Notes: generated by a model not told the origin, from the sequence alone. DNA of 64,000 nt from Bradyrhizobium commune (GCF_015624505.1 NZ_CP061379.1:4216001-4280000), one strand, 5' to 3'; counted from the first letter of the stretch, positions 52,533-60,855 are shown. Numbers and translations: made by a program.

Positions 52533-54473
52533 TCATCCGCGCAGCGAGCCTCGGTTCACCTGCAACATGAATCCGTCGAAATACCCGGCGAGCGCCGCAA
52601 AATCGGTGAGCGGCACCACCTGCGCGACATATTGATCCGGCCGCACCACGACCATGCAGCCAGCCTTTCGATCGATTCCGCGCATCGTGAAAACGTCGTG
52701 GCCGCTCTTGAGGTCCGGACAGAACATCTTTTCGTAGTCGTACAAGCCGTAACGGCCTTTACTCGGAAGCAACATCGGCGGCATCGCCTCGATGGCGAGT
52801 TCGCGATGATCCTGCTGGAAAACCGCGCGCAAGTCGATCACGGCGTCAATGTCGGCACCTTCCGGCGTATATCGCCTGACCGGCGATTCCCTGGACTCAG
52901 TGAGAAAATCGCACAAGGCGCGAATGGCTGAGCCCGTTGCTGCTGGATTCTCATCGGGCGAGAACGCGTAGATGCGGAAGCGGCCGTCGGCTTGCGCCGC
53001 ATGGCCAAGATGCACCGGCTTGGCATCTCCGAGCCGAATGACCGGTGCGGAGTGAAAACGCTTACCGATGACGAGACCTTGCGCGAGGTGCTGATGAGAT
53101 GAGTCACCCGTGAGGATCGACGGGCGGTAATGCGTCGCCGTACCCGCGGTGTAACGGCCGTGTCTGACGAAATAGTCCTGGGTTTTGGCGGCATCTGCGC
53201 CGCCGGCCTTGGCGGCGGAAGCCAGGATGCCGGCCCATTCGCGATCGAAGTCGATCAGCTCATTCGCAACCGCTTGTCGCTCGGCCGAATAGGAATGCAG
53301 CAGGCTCGGGGCGCACTGCTTGCGGATGACAGATGCGAGCTTCCAACCGAGATTGAAGGCGTCCTGCATCGAGACGTTCATGCCCTGCCCCGCCTTGGGG
53401 CTGTGGGTATGGCAGGCGTCACCCGCGATGAAGATGCGCGGCAAGCGAGCCGCGATCTCGGCTTCCGGGACGTCGTCGAATTTGTCGGTCAGGCGCTGGC
53501 CAATCTCGTAGACCGACCACCAGGCGATCTCCTTCACCTCGAGCGTATGCGGCTTCAGGATCCGCTGCGCCTTTGCGATCACGTCATCGGCGGTGATATT
53601 TCGGTTGGCGACGCGCTCGCCGGCATCGAGTTTTGCCAGCTCGACATAGAGGCGGACCATGTAGCCGCCTTCGCGTGGAATGATGAGAAGGCTGCCGTCC
53701 CTGGCTGACTGGATCAGCGCCTTGAAGCGGATGTCCGGAAAATCCGTCACCGCCAGCACGTCCATCACACCCCAGGCGTGGTTGGCGGAATCGCCATGCA
53801 GCTCGCGGCCGATCGACTTGCGCACGGTGCTGCGCGCACCGTCACAGCCGACGACATAGCGCGCCCTGATCGTTTCGACCCTGCCCTCATTCGCAGCATC
53901 GATTCGTTCGAGGCGAACGGTCACCGCGTGATCGGCGGGATTTGCGGCCGGATCGACCTGGAGGTCGAGCAGACGCCGGCTGTAGTAGGGCTCGAGTTTT
54001 GCCGGGGCCTTGCGCATGACGTCGAGAAAGCCGTCATGGATGCGAGCCTGGTTGAGGATGACATGCGGGAATTCCGACAGCCCGTCCTCGACGTCCTGCA
54101 CCCTTCCGCTGCGAACGATCCCTGCGCTCGCCCGCTCGTCCGGTTTCCAGAACGTCGTCTCGTTAACCCAATAGGATTCCTTCAGCACGCGCTCGCTGAA
54201 GCCGTAAGCGTGGAACATCTCCATGGTGCGGCAGGCGATGCCGTCGGCCTGCCCGACCGCGAGCCGGCCCGGCTTCTGCTCGACAATGCAGGTCTTGATA
54301 TCGCCGAACTGCGCAAGCTGGGCGGCGAGCGTCAGGCCCGCGGGACCGCAACCGACGATGAGGACGTCGACCTCTTCGGGCACGGCACCCGCTGCGCCCG
54401 CGGCCGGGATACGCTCGGCGGGATCCGCGATCTCGGGGTCACCGGGCTGAAATCCATTCAAATGGAATTGCAT
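52533..54473 (-). CDS. FAD-dependent aromatic monooxygenase, 3-hydroxybenzoate 4-hydroxylase-like
   Basis: 646 residues. Single-component flavoprotein of the phenol 2-monooxygenase/PHBH group: FAD-binding GxGxxG in VGCGPAGLTLA (about 40-50), the DG motif VGCDGARSTVRKSIG, the GD motif FIAGDACHTHSPKAGQGMN, and a C-terminal thioredoxin-like dimer domain (about 450-646). The length and the divergent MarR gene match MobA/MobR of Comamonas, which convert 3-hydroxybenzoate to protocatechuate. The exact substrate is inferred. The ATG at 54473 follows GGAGAGG. No ring-cleavage genes are adjacent. Confidence 0.82.
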   Translation of the reverse strand: MQFHLNGFQPGDPEIADPAERIPAAGAAGAVPEEVDVLIVGCGPAGLTLAAQLAQFGDIKTCIVEQKPGRLAVGQADGIACRTMEMFHAYGFSERVLKESYWVNETTFWKPDERASAGIVRSGRVQDVEDGLSEFPHVILNQARIHDGFLDVMRKAPAKLEPYYSRRLLDLQVDPAANPADHAVTVRLERIDAANEGRVETIRARYVVGCDGARSTVRKSIGRELHGDSANHAWGVMDVLAVTDFPDIRFKALIQSARDGSLLIIPREGGYMVRLYVELAKLDAGERVANRNITADDVIAKAQRILKPHTLEVKEIAWWSVYEIGQRLTDKFDDVPEAEIAARLPRIFIAGDACHTHSPKAGQGMNVSMQDAFNLGWKLASVIRKQCAPSLLHSYSAERQAVANELIDFDREWAGILASAAKAGGADAAKTQDYFVRHGRYTAGTATHYRPSILTGDSSHQHLAQGLVIGKRFHSAPVIRLGDAKPVHLGHAAQADGRFRIYAFSPDENPAATGSAIRALCDFLTESRESPVRRYTPEGADIDAVIDLRAVFQQDHRELAIEAMPPMLLPSKGRYGLYDYEKMFCPDLKSGHDVFTMRGIDRKAGCMVVVRPDQYVAQVVPLTDFAALAGYFDGFMLQVNRGSLRG

Positions 54474-54502
54474 GAGCACCTCTCCCGCCAATGTTCTGTT
54501 TG

Positions 54503-54546
54503 GATATTGCTCAGTATGCTGACTATCAGTATACTTGTCAATATTC
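54503..54546. promoter_or_regulatory. Operator region between monooxygenase and MarR gene
   Basis: AGTATACT (54528-54535) is a perfect palindrome; TCAGTAT occurs at 54511 and 54526, a direct repeat 15 bp apart; ATATTG (54504-54509) and CAATAT (54539-54544) bracket the region as an inverted repeat. A MarR-type repressor could bind here and control both divergent genes. Confidence 0.5.
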
Positions 54547-54577
54547 CCGCACCCTCCTTTGGCTCACGGAGAATTCG

Positions 54578-55042
54578 GTGAAAGACAACAACGACATGCC
54601 CGGGCATCTGGCGCGCCGGTTCCAGCAGATCGCGGTGGCCGTGTTCCTGGCCGAAGTCGGGGAAGCCGGCTTCGATCTTACTCCGGTGCAATACGCGGCG
54701 CTCGCGACCATCAAGGCCAATCCGGGCCTCGACCAGGTGACGTTGGCCGGCCTGATCGCCTACGACCGCACCACCATCACCGGCGTGGTCGATCGCCTCG
54801 TGCAGAAGGGGCTCGCGGAGCGGCGCGCCTCAAGCCGCGATCGCCGCGCCCGCGAGCTCGAGATCACGGAGCAAGGCCGCCGCACCCTGCGCAAGATCAC
54901 GCCGGCCGTGGATTCCGCCCAGCGCATGATGCTGCGCGGGCTCAGCGCGAAGGAAAGCGAGGACCTGATGCGGCTGCTCCGCAAGGCCATTGCCGCCGGC
55001 AACGAGCTCAGCCGCGCGCCACTGCGTGATTTGCAGGCATAA
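54578..55042 (+). CDS. MarR-family transcriptional regulator (MobR-like)
   Basis: 154 residues from a GTG that follows ACGGAG. The winged helix-turn-helix spans about 40-110 (LDQVTLAGLIAYDRTTITGVVDRL as recognition helix, RRASSRDRRARELEITEQG as the wing). Divergent to the flavin monooxygenase gene; in Comamonas the similar MobR is a repressor released by 3-hydroxybenzoate. That pairing supports the same logic here but has not been tested for this sequence. Confidence 0.85.
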   Translation: MKDNNDMPGHLARRFQQIAVAVFLAEVGEAGFDLTPVQYAALATIKANPGLDQVTLAGLIAYDRTTITGVVDRLVQKGLAERRASSRDRRARELEITEQGRRTLRKITPAVDSAQRMMLRGLSAKESEDLMRLLRKAIAAGNELSRAPLRDLQA

Positions 55043-55126
55043 TCGCCCACTTACATACGTAATTGTCGCAGGGCCGCGAAACCTGGAACTAACCTTCGGC
55101 TGCTACCATCGGCTGCAATTCGGCGC

Positions 55127-55141
55127 TTAACGCGCGATTAA
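55127..55141. promoter_or_regulatory. CtrA-type box before the secreted-repeat gene
   Basis: TTAA-CGCGCGA-TTAA, a perfect TTAA-N7-TTAA, 22 bp before the ATG at 55164. That position would overlap the promoter or transcription start, which suits repression or tight cell-cycle timing by CtrA. Confidence 0.55.
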
Positions 55142-55163
55142 CTTTGCCGGTTTGGAGTTTCGG

Positions 55164-55598
55164 ATGTTCAGGTTCGTCATTGCGGCCGCCGCTATCGCGC
55201 TGTCGACCGTTCCAGTGCTGGCAAATGGGCATGGCGGCGGCGATGCCCCTCCTCCGCCGAAGCCCGAGGCCACCACTACGCCGGCACGCGCGGTTCTGAC
55301 CAAGCAGGGTTCCAAGCTCGTCGACCTCAAGGGCATGACGCTCTATTTCTACGAGCGCGATACCAGCGGAAAGACATCCAGCTGCAACGGCAAATGCGCC
55401 GAGAGCTGGATTCCGCTGGCTGCACCTGAAGATGCCAAGCCGATCGGCGATTTCACGCCGATCACTCGCAATGACGGCAGCAAGATGTGGGCGTTCCGCT
55501 ACCGCCCGCTCTACACGTCGGTCGCCGACAAGGCGCCGGGTGAAGCCAATGGCAACGCCACGACACTGCAATGGCGTGTCGCCCGGCCCGAAGATTAG
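55164..55598 (+). CDS. Secreted lipoprotein-like repeat protein (COG4315)
   Basis: 144 residues. Signal peptide ends at VLANG (residue 22). A short Pro/Thr-rich stretch leads to a domain with two sequence repeats of the type TLYFYERDTSG and SSCNGKCAESWIPL, WRYRPLYTS-like second repeat (FRYRPLYTSVADKAPG), the pattern of PF03640, secreted repeats of unknown function. GGAG precedes the ATG; a TTG 12 bp upstream is less likely. It has a perfect CtrA-type box just upstream. Confidence 0.82.
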   Translation: MFRFVIAAAAIALSTVPVLANGHGGGDAPPPPKPEATTTPARAVLTKQGSKLVDLKGMTLYFYERDTSGKTSSCNGKCAESWIPLAAPEDAKPIGDFTPITRNDGSKMWAFRYRPLYTSVADKAPGEANGNATTLQWRVARPED

Positions 55599-55816
55599 GG
55601 CTGGAACGGCGAGCGCCTGTCACCCACCGGCGCGCCTGCCAGCTTGGCGTGGGCGGCGGATTCGGCCGAGGCATAATTCACATCCGGATTCCAATGCAGC
55701 GCCGCGTACACCATCATTCCAGCCAGGATCGACCCGTAGAAGCCGACGGTCACCAACCGCCATTTCCGGACAATTCGGCGGTCCGTCTCGTTCAATTGAT
55801 AAAGAAACTTTTGCAT
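55595..55816 (-). CDS. Small single-span membrane protein (73 aa)
   Basis: 73 residues; on the coding strand GGAGG precedes the ATG. A basic N-terminal (FLYQLNETDRRIVRKWRLVT), one membrane span (about 22-40, VGFYGSILAGMMVYAAL) and a polar tail that would be periplasmic. It ends by overlapping the convergent COG4315 gene by 4 bp. Unknown function. Confidence 0.68.
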   Translation of the reverse strand: MQKFLYQLNETDRRIVRKWRLVTVGFYGSILAGMMVYAALHWNPDVNYASAESAAHAKLAGAPVGDRRSPFQP

Positions 55817-55882
55817 GGTGCCTCCAATGGCAACGAGCCATTGAGATATAGCGCAACCGCAGCAATTTGCCTGTGAAGCAAT

Positions 55883-56080
55883 TCACCTTTGGCGGTTCAA
55901 AAATTCGGCCGACCGATCTATTCCTTGCAAGGGCGACGGCACTGGCTTGAACGTCGGCAAATCGGGGTTCACCCGAAGCGGCCTGACTTCCGTCGTCACC
56001 ACCACGGGACCGGTCGTGAACCAGAGTGCGGCCGCCGTCGCAATGAGCATTCCGGCGCCAACCGCTGCCAGTGCCTTCAT
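55883..56080 (-). CDS. Small membrane-anchored protein (65 aa)
   Basis: 65 residues. The first 20 form a membrane span or uncleaved signal (ALAAVGAGMLIATAAALWF), the rest a Pro-rich periplasmic part (VRPLRVNPDLPTFKPVPSP). GGGGGG precedes the ATG. It is followed on the same strand by the 73-aa membrane gene and preceded by a multi-span protein, 12 bp away, so the three may form an operon. Confidence 0.6.
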   Translation of the reverse strand: MKALAAVGAGMLIATAAALWFTTGPVVVTTEVRPLRVNPDLPTFKPVPSPLQGIDRSAEFLNRQR

Positions 56081-56092
56081 CGTTGCCCCCCG

Positions 56093-57082
56093 TCAGTTGC
56101 TGAGGATGACGCCGTGCTGGCGCCGCGACGGATGATCGGCGCCGACCAGCGCATTGGGATCGGTGGCGATCACCACCTCCGGCAACGGCATCGGCTCGAT
56201 ACCGGCGAAACGGCGATAGAGCGCGCCCATGACCGCGCCGCAGAACGCCGCCGGCACCAGCAACACGGCGAACAGCGGCACCACCAGCACAAGCAGCAGC
56301 ATGCAGGCGAACGCCGCGACGCCGGCGATCCCCGCATATTCCCACGCGCGATTCCTGCCCATCGCCCGCGCAACGTGATGAACGCAGAGCATGAAGATGG
56401 TCGACGGAACGACCGAGATCACCAGCATGACCAGAAACGTCTGCGCCGGGATCACACTTGCAAAGATATGGGCGGTGCTCTTGTCCGCGAACCCGTTCAT
56501 CAAGATCGGCAGCAACGTGTAAGGCAGCAGCGTCGCAAGCACCGTCGGCATGAGCGCCGCGATCACAATTCCCGCAACCGACGTGCGGACCCGGACCGGC
56601 CCGTCGAAGACCGGCTGGACGGCCGGCGCATCGGGTGCATTGGCCGTGGCGGCTGCGCCGGTCCCGCGCGCGACCTGGCTCAGGCCGGCAAATTGGCCAT
56701 AGAGGAATCCGCCGATCATCCCCGCAATCGTCGGCAGCAGGCCGACCGTCACCACCGTGCCGTCGCCGGGAGACGCGAGTTGGATGTGATTGCGGATCGC
56801 GATGGCATAACTTGCGGCGGCCATGATGCCGCCCATGAGGCCGTAAGCGAGCCGGCTCGAGATCGCCCATTGCCGCAACACGATGTGCCCGGCAAACAAC
56901 AGGCCCGCATTCAGGGCCATGCGCCCGGCATAGAACACGAGGATCTGATCGGGGGCCGGCACGCCCGCGGGATCGGTCACCTGTCCGCCCGCGACGGCGA
57001 ATGCCATCAGCACCGCTTCCACGACAGCCAACGGAATCAGCGCGGCCAACAGCGCGCGCGGCGAAGTCTTGACGAGATACAT
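56093..57082 (-). CDS. Multi-span membrane protein of unknown function
   Basis: 329 residues with about nine hydrophobic spans, including IPLAVVEAVLMAFAV (15-30), IMAAASYAIAI and CMLLLVLVVPLFAVLLVPAA. The Gly/Ala-rich loops and lack of charged helix motifs do not match a known transporter. AAGGGG precedes the ATG at 57082. It could be part of a membrane complex with the two small proteins downstream. Function not recognised. Confidence 0.65.
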   Translation of the reverse strand: MYLVKTSPRALLAALIPLAVVEAVLMAFAVAGGQVTDPAGVPAPDQILVFYAGRMALNAGLLFAGHIVLRQWAISSRLAYGLMGGIMAAASYAIAIRNHIQLASPGDGTVVTVGLLPTIAGMIGGFLYGQFAGLSQVARGTGAAATANAPDAPAVQPVFDGPVRVRTSVAGIVIAALMPTVLATLLPYTLLPILMNGFADKSTAHIFASVIPAQTFLVMLVISVVPSTIFMLCVHHVARAMGRNRAWEYAGIAGVAAFACMLLLVLVVPLFAVLLVPAAFCGAVMGALYRRFAGIEPMPLPEVVIATDPNALVGADHPSRRQHGVILSN

Positions 57083-57174
57083 GCGAGCAACCCCTTGCTG
57101 GTTGCACGCTAGACGCGAGGCCTTACGGACCGCGCAAGACAATGTTTAAAATTGTCTACAAGTGACGCGCTACG

Positions 57175-57828
57175 TCACCCGCGCCAACCCGTCCCCGTCT
57201 CGATCTGCGCGCTCTGCCCGGGCGGCAGCACCACGACGGTCGCGTTCAGTTTCACCCGGTCGAACAGGTCGATCACGTCCTCGTTGCGCATCCGGATACA
57301 ACCCGACGAGATCGCCTGGCCGATATATTCCGGCTGGTTGGTGCCGTGGATGCGGTAAAGCGTGTCCTTGTTGCCGGAATAGAGATAGATCCCGCGCGCC
57401 CCCAGCGGATTGGCGGGACCACCGGCAACGCGCGCCGGATACGGCCCGAGCCGCGCCTGGATTTCCGCCGTCGGAACCCAGTCCGGCCACTCTGCGAGAC
57501 GACCGACGCGCGCGACGCCGGAGAACGCCATCGCTTCCTCGCCGACCGCGACGCCGTAGCGGATCGCCTTACCATCGGGCAGCACGTAATAGAGGTAGCG
57601 CGCATCGGTATCGACCAGGATCGTGCCCGGCTGCTCCTTGCGCGGATAGTCGACGATGTGGCGGAGATATTGCTCGGGCACGTTGGCCTGGGCGTAAGGC
57701 GTATGCGCCAGCAGCTGCCGGTCGCGCGACGTCATGCTCGCGTCGGTCGACGGCGACAGCGTTGCCTGCATGCATCCGCCGAGCGGAAGCACGGCAACGA
57801 CGAGAATTGCGAAAAACGATCTTGGCAC
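57175..57828 (-). CDS. L,D-transpeptidase lipoprotein (YkuD domain)
   Basis: 217 residues with a lipobox LPLGGC (Cys19, lipid anchor) and a YkuD catalytic domain: HGTNQPEYIG (His and Thr of the site) and SSGCIRMRNEDVI with the catalytic Cys. It cross-links peptidoglycan through 3-3 bonds or attaches lipoproteins, acting at the periplasmic face of a membrane. The 271 bp before its start (57829-58099) show no gene. Confidence 0.9.
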   Translation of the reverse strand: MPRSFFAILVVAVLPLGGCMQATLSPSTDASMTSRDRQLLAHTPYAQANVPEQYLRHIVDYPRKEQPGTILVDTDARYLYYVLPDGKAIRYGVAVGEEAMAFSGVARVGRLAEWPDWVPTAEIQARLGPYPARVAGGPANPLGARGIYLYSGNKDTLYRIHGTNQPEYIGQAISSGCIRMRNEDVIDLFDRVKLNATVVVLPPGQSAQIETGTGWRG

Positions 57829-58099
57829 CGCCGGCCCCCGATAGCGGATAGCAGCGCCCCCAGCCTTGCCAGATGCGGCCCAAATCGTGCTGAAAACAAG
57901 GCAGTGTGGAACACGTCGCTGTGTTCGCGAGACCGGGTTCCCTCACCACAAACGGCGGAACAGCGTCGCGATGTCTCCGCTCCAGCGCCTTGCTTTGGTC
58001 AAACCCGGCTGGACTCGTGCGACATCGGGCTCGGAATGAGCTGTCGTCAACCAATCGGCTCGCGCCAATGCGGACGATCGATGCTTCACAGGAGCTGCG

Positions 58100-59050
58100 A
58101 TGCTCGCGACGTTGAACAGCAGGCAAATCGTCGATGAGATCGTCAAGGACACGATGAAAGACAACGACCCGCACGACGCCGTCCAGATTTCTCCCGACGT
58201 GGTGCGAGCCTCGCGCGCGAGCAGCGACGCGCCCTCCCTGGCTCCCGAGATTGCGCCGCGTGCAGACTCCAAGCTCCACGTCGCTCCCGAAGTGCCGGCT
58301 GCGGCACCTTCCGTCGATACAGCCGTTCGCGCGGTCGCCAGTGATATGCCCGGCCGGGAGAAACGATCTGCCGTCAGCAAATGGCTTCGTGGCGCGTTCG
58401 TCACGATGTTGTTTGCGGGGGGCAGTGCGGCTGCGACCATCGCATGGGAGAGACATGGCGACACCGCGCTGCAAATGCTGGCCGAGTGGACACCGTCATT
58501 GACGTCGCTCATGCCGCAGACCTCGCCGGCAACGCCAGCCGTGACCGCGGAAGCCGCCCCGCAGGTCGCACCTGATCAGACCACCGCCCCATCCGCAGCA
58601 TCGCCCGCGGCGCAGGATGCCGCAGCCGCGCCTCCTGCAACACCATCAGATACAGCGCCATCCCTGCAATCGATGTCGCGCGATCTCGCCGCGATGTCTC
58701 AGCAGATCGAGCAGCTCAAGGCCAACATCGCAGAGTTGAAGGCCGCGCAGGAGCAGATAGCGCGGGAGACGGTGAAGACGCCCGCGCCCAAGCCGGTGGC
58801 GGCCGTCGCGCCGGTCGATCCGCGTGCGCGGGTGTCTGCGCTGCCGCCGCGGCCAGTGGTGGCGCCGGTTCGCAAGCCAAAGCCGGTGACCACGCCCGCC
58901 TATCCGCAGACATATGCTGCACCGATGCCGATCGCGCCGCTTCCACCGCCGTCGCAGGCCGTCGCCGTTCCGCCGCCGCCATCGGTCGCGACGCAAGCCG
59001 TCGCTGATGACGACGGACCCGTCGTGCGTCCGCCGATGCCGGTGCATTAG
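58100..59050 (+). CDS. Membrane-anchored Ala/Pro-rich coiled-coil protein
   Basis: 316 residues. An acidic N-terminal part (1-90) faces the cytosol; one membrane span lies near 98-115 (GAFVTMLFAGGSAAATIAW); then an Ala/Pro-rich linker, a coiled coil at about 195-232 (DLAAMSQQIEQLKANIAELKAAQEQIA) and a Pro-rich C-terminus. The layout suits an envelope spacer or scaffold that spans the periplasm. No family recognised. A GCTGCG-led ATG at 58100 was used; a second ATG at 58154 is possible. Confidence 0.68.
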   Translation: MLATLNSRQIVDEIVKDTMKDNDPHDAVQISPDVVRASRASSDAPSLAPEIAPRADSKLHVAPEVPAAAPSVDTAVRAVASDMPGREKRSAVSKWLRGAFVTMLFAGGSAAATIAWERHGDTALQMLAEWTPSLTSLMPQTSPATPAVTAEAAPQVAPDQTTAPSAASPAAQDAAAAPPATPSDTAPSLQSMSRDLAAMSQQIEQLKANIAELKAAQEQIARETVKTPAPKPVAAVAPVDPRARVSALPPRPVVAPVRKPKPVTTPAYPQTYAAPMPIAPLPPPSQAVAVPPPPSVATQAVADDDGPVVRPPMPVH

Positions 59051-59421
59051 AGAATCATTTCGCGACCGAACCATCGCGCGGTGCACGCTGTCCGAGTCGC
59101 GATGATGCGTTGAGCCCGTGCGACTACGGTGATGCGTCGCTACGCACAAAGAGAAAAGGCCGTCGGGATCTATGCCGCCGGCCTTCTCTTGCAGCTGCCG
59201 GTTCCCGGAGCCCGGTTCTGCTGCAATTCCATGCCTAAGGATCGCGCCGACATATTTAATAAAATCTTAAAGCCCTCAAATGCTGCACATGATTTTTGCG
59301 TCATACGCACAGAGATTGCGCGGCCGCTTCATTCAGTAATATTCGACTCAGTGGTACCATCCGACATGTGTTGTTGAGACTTGTGCGGAAGACTTGTGTC
59401 GTCACACACCGGGGAATTCGG
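59051..59421. other. 371-bp gap with hairpin and an AT-rich CtrA-like box
   Basis: No gene is seen. A hairpin at 59151-59191 may end the previous transcript. TTAA-TAAAATC-TTAA at 59256-59270 matches TTAA-N7-TTAA but lies in an AT-rich stretch, so chance is likely. The next gene starts at 59422. Confidence 0.4.
59151..59191 (+). terminator. Possible terminator after the 58100 gene
   Basis: GAGAAAAGGCCG (59151-59162) pairs with CGGCCTTCTC (59179-59188) with a two-base bulge; a T follows. The loop is 16 nt, larger than normal, so it is uncertain. Confidence 0.45.
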
Positions 59422-59652
59422 ATGCCTTACTACTCCTTCGATCTTGTGGTTGGTGAAGAGTTCAAGAACCAGGGCGGAATCATCCTCGAAGACATCGAGG
59501 TCGCCTCCGATCGCGCAGACCAATTGGCCACCGAGCTGTCGCAGGTGAAGCCGGAGCTGCAACAGAAGGGTTGCGCGGTGCGCGTCACCGATCGCGATCA
59601 CAACGAGGTTTATCGCACGCCGCTCGACCCCGTGCCGGCCTGGCAGCGCTAG
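59422..59652 (+). CDS. Small DUF6894-like protein (76 aa)
   Basis: 76 residues: PYYSFDLVVGEEFKNQGGII, LEDIEVASDRADQLATELSQ and an end YRTPLDPVPAWQR. The first line resembles DUF6894-type small proteins of rhizobia (a YFDL start, then a late-glycine strand), though the match is by eye. GGGGAA precedes the ATG. No signal peptide; cytosolic. Function unknown. Confidence 0.6.
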   Translation: MPYYSFDLVVGEEFKNQGGIILEDIEVASDRADQLATELSQVKPELQQKGCAVRVTDRDHNEVYRTPLDPVPAWQR

Positions 59653-59757
59653 CTGGCTCCCGCGCCGGCCGGGGCCGATCGCACAATTGCATCCCAGCAC
59701 CATTGCGGCGCCGCTCGCCGGGCGCTAGCCTCTCCAAAAAATGGGGAGGACCTAAGG

Positions 59758-60150
59758 ATGCGCACCGGTTTTCTGATGGCGGGCTTGTTGCTGATGGCCG
59801 CACCGGCCCAAGCGGCCGACGACCATCCACGCTCGACCTATGTCACGATGGTGTTGCAGGCTTTCGCCGCCAAGGTCGAATGCCCGAATACCGACGTGGT
59901 CTATCAGGATCTGGTGCAGAAGGCGCAGCAGATGCAGCTGCCCGACGGCACCACCGAGCAGGTGCGCAAGGCGATCGCCTGGTTGCACACCGGCGGCAAG
60001 ATGGGCGAGAAGCAGGCCGACGACATCATGGCGGAAGTCGCTGTGGCGACCCAGATGACCGATCTCGATCAGCGCCGGCTCGGCATGAGCAATTGGTGCG
60101 AAAAGCAAAAGACCAACCTCGCCGGCCTGATCCGCAGCAAGGGCGGCTAA
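59758..60150 (+). CDS. Secreted protein of unknown function (130 aa)
   Basis: 130 residues with a signal peptide (ends AQAAD, residue 21) and a helical mature part (YVTMVLQAFAAKVECPNTDV, VRKAIAWLHTGGKMGEKQAD). Two Cys (VECP and NWCEK) may pair. ACCTAAGG lies before the ATG. No family recognised; a periplasmic location is likely. Confidence 0.68.
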   Translation: MRTGFLMAGLLLMAAPAQAADDHPRSTYVTMVLQAFAAKVECPNTDVVYQDLVQKAQQMQLPDGTTEQVRKAIAWLHTGGKMGEKQADDIMAEVAVATQMTDLDQRRLGMSNWCEKQKTNLAGLIRSKGG

Positions 60151-60209
60151 CCGACCCACAATCGTCACATTCCTCGCCAGCATGCGGTCTCTTCAAACTG
60201 GAGAACCCC

Positions 60210-60458
60210 ATGCGAATAGCCGATCTCGTTTTCGCTGGCGCGCTCGCGGCCAGCGCGGTGCTGGCGCTGCCGGCACTGGCGAACAATTCCAATGCCCAGA
60301 CGGGCGAGGACAAATCGACCGCGTCATCTTGTAGCGCCTACCAGCAGGCGCCGGACGGATCGTGGGAGCAGCTCCCCTGCAAGGAGACCGGCCAGCGCGC
60401 GCAGCCGCAAACGCAGCATCGCACTCCCACGCAGGGAACCGACCACGAGGAGCGCTGA
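60210..60458 (+). CDS. Small secreted protein (82 aa)
   Basis: 82 residues with a signal peptide (ends ALANN, residue 26) and a short hydrophilic mature part with two Cys (SSCSAYQQ and LPCKET) and a Gln/Thr/His-rich tail. CTGGAGAAC precedes the ATG. It follows the 59758 gene after 59 bp on the same strand and may share its transcript. Function unknown. Confidence 0.65.
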   Translation: MRIADLVFAGALAASAVLALPALANNSNAQTGEDKSTASSCSAYQQAPDGSWEQLPCKETGQRAQPQTQHRTPTQGTDHEER

Positions 60459-60478
60459 GCGCTCCCGTTTCCCAGTGA

Positions 60479-60664
60479 TCAGCCCTGAAGCGGACCGCGC
60501 ATGATCTTCATGGCGTCGGCGATATGACGCCACTCCTTCGCCTCGTCCGCTTCCCCACGGCCCTCGCAGGCCTGGGCCTGTTCGGCCGCCTTCGCGATCG
60601 CAGCAAAACCATGCTTTTCCAGCATTTGCCGGGCGACGGTGTGGACCTGGACCTCGGACATCAT
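60479..60664 (-). CDS. Small hypothetical protein (61 aa)
   Basis: 61 residues from the ATG at 60664; CGGGAGAG precedes it on the coding strand. Helical, with HTVARQMLEKHGFAAIAKAAE and GEADEAKEWRHIADAMKIM; it looks like a short helical-bundle protein. An EcfG-type promoter lies 67 bp upstream (60731-60756), so it may be a stress-induced small protein. It converges on the 60210 gene. Confidence 0.55.
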   Translation of the reverse strand: MMSEVQVHTVARQMLEKHGFAAIAKAAEQAQACEGRGEADEAKEWRHIADAMKIMRGPLQG

Positions 60665-60730
60665 GGGCGCTCTCCCGATTGACCAAGCCGCGGTGCAGCG
60701 CGCGTGGACGCGCACCCGCGGGTTTCCGAC

Positions 60731-60756
60731 AACGATCGAGCCGCGCGTCTCGTTCC
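60731..60756 (-). promoter_or_regulatory. EcfG-type promoter before the 61-aa gene
   Basis: On the minus strand GGAAC (60756-60752), 17-base spacer, CGTT (60734-60731). It begins just after the end of the minCDE operon terminator, giving the small gene its own promoter. Confidence 0.55.
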
Positions 60757-60773
60757 GATTGTGCGCGTAAACG

Positions 60774-60808
60774 AAAAGGCAGCCCGCCGATGCCCCGGCG
60801 GACTGCCT
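60774..60808 (-). terminator. Terminator after minE
   Basis: On the minus strand AGGCAG-T-CCGCCG pairs with CGGCGG-G-CTGCCT around a six-nt loop, with one mismatch, followed by TTTTCGTTT. It ends the minCDE operon 48 bp after the minE stop codon. Confidence 0.85.
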
Positions 60809-60855
60809 GTCACCCACCCCAAATTTTCAGCCACAGGTTCGAAAGGTCAGGTCCC

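Noticed and set aside
55620..57107. 495-codon minus-strand frame over the multi-span membrane gene
   Set aside because: Arg/Pro/Gly-rich translation without membrane or domain pattern, whereas the frame ending at 56093 gives a proper membrane protein.
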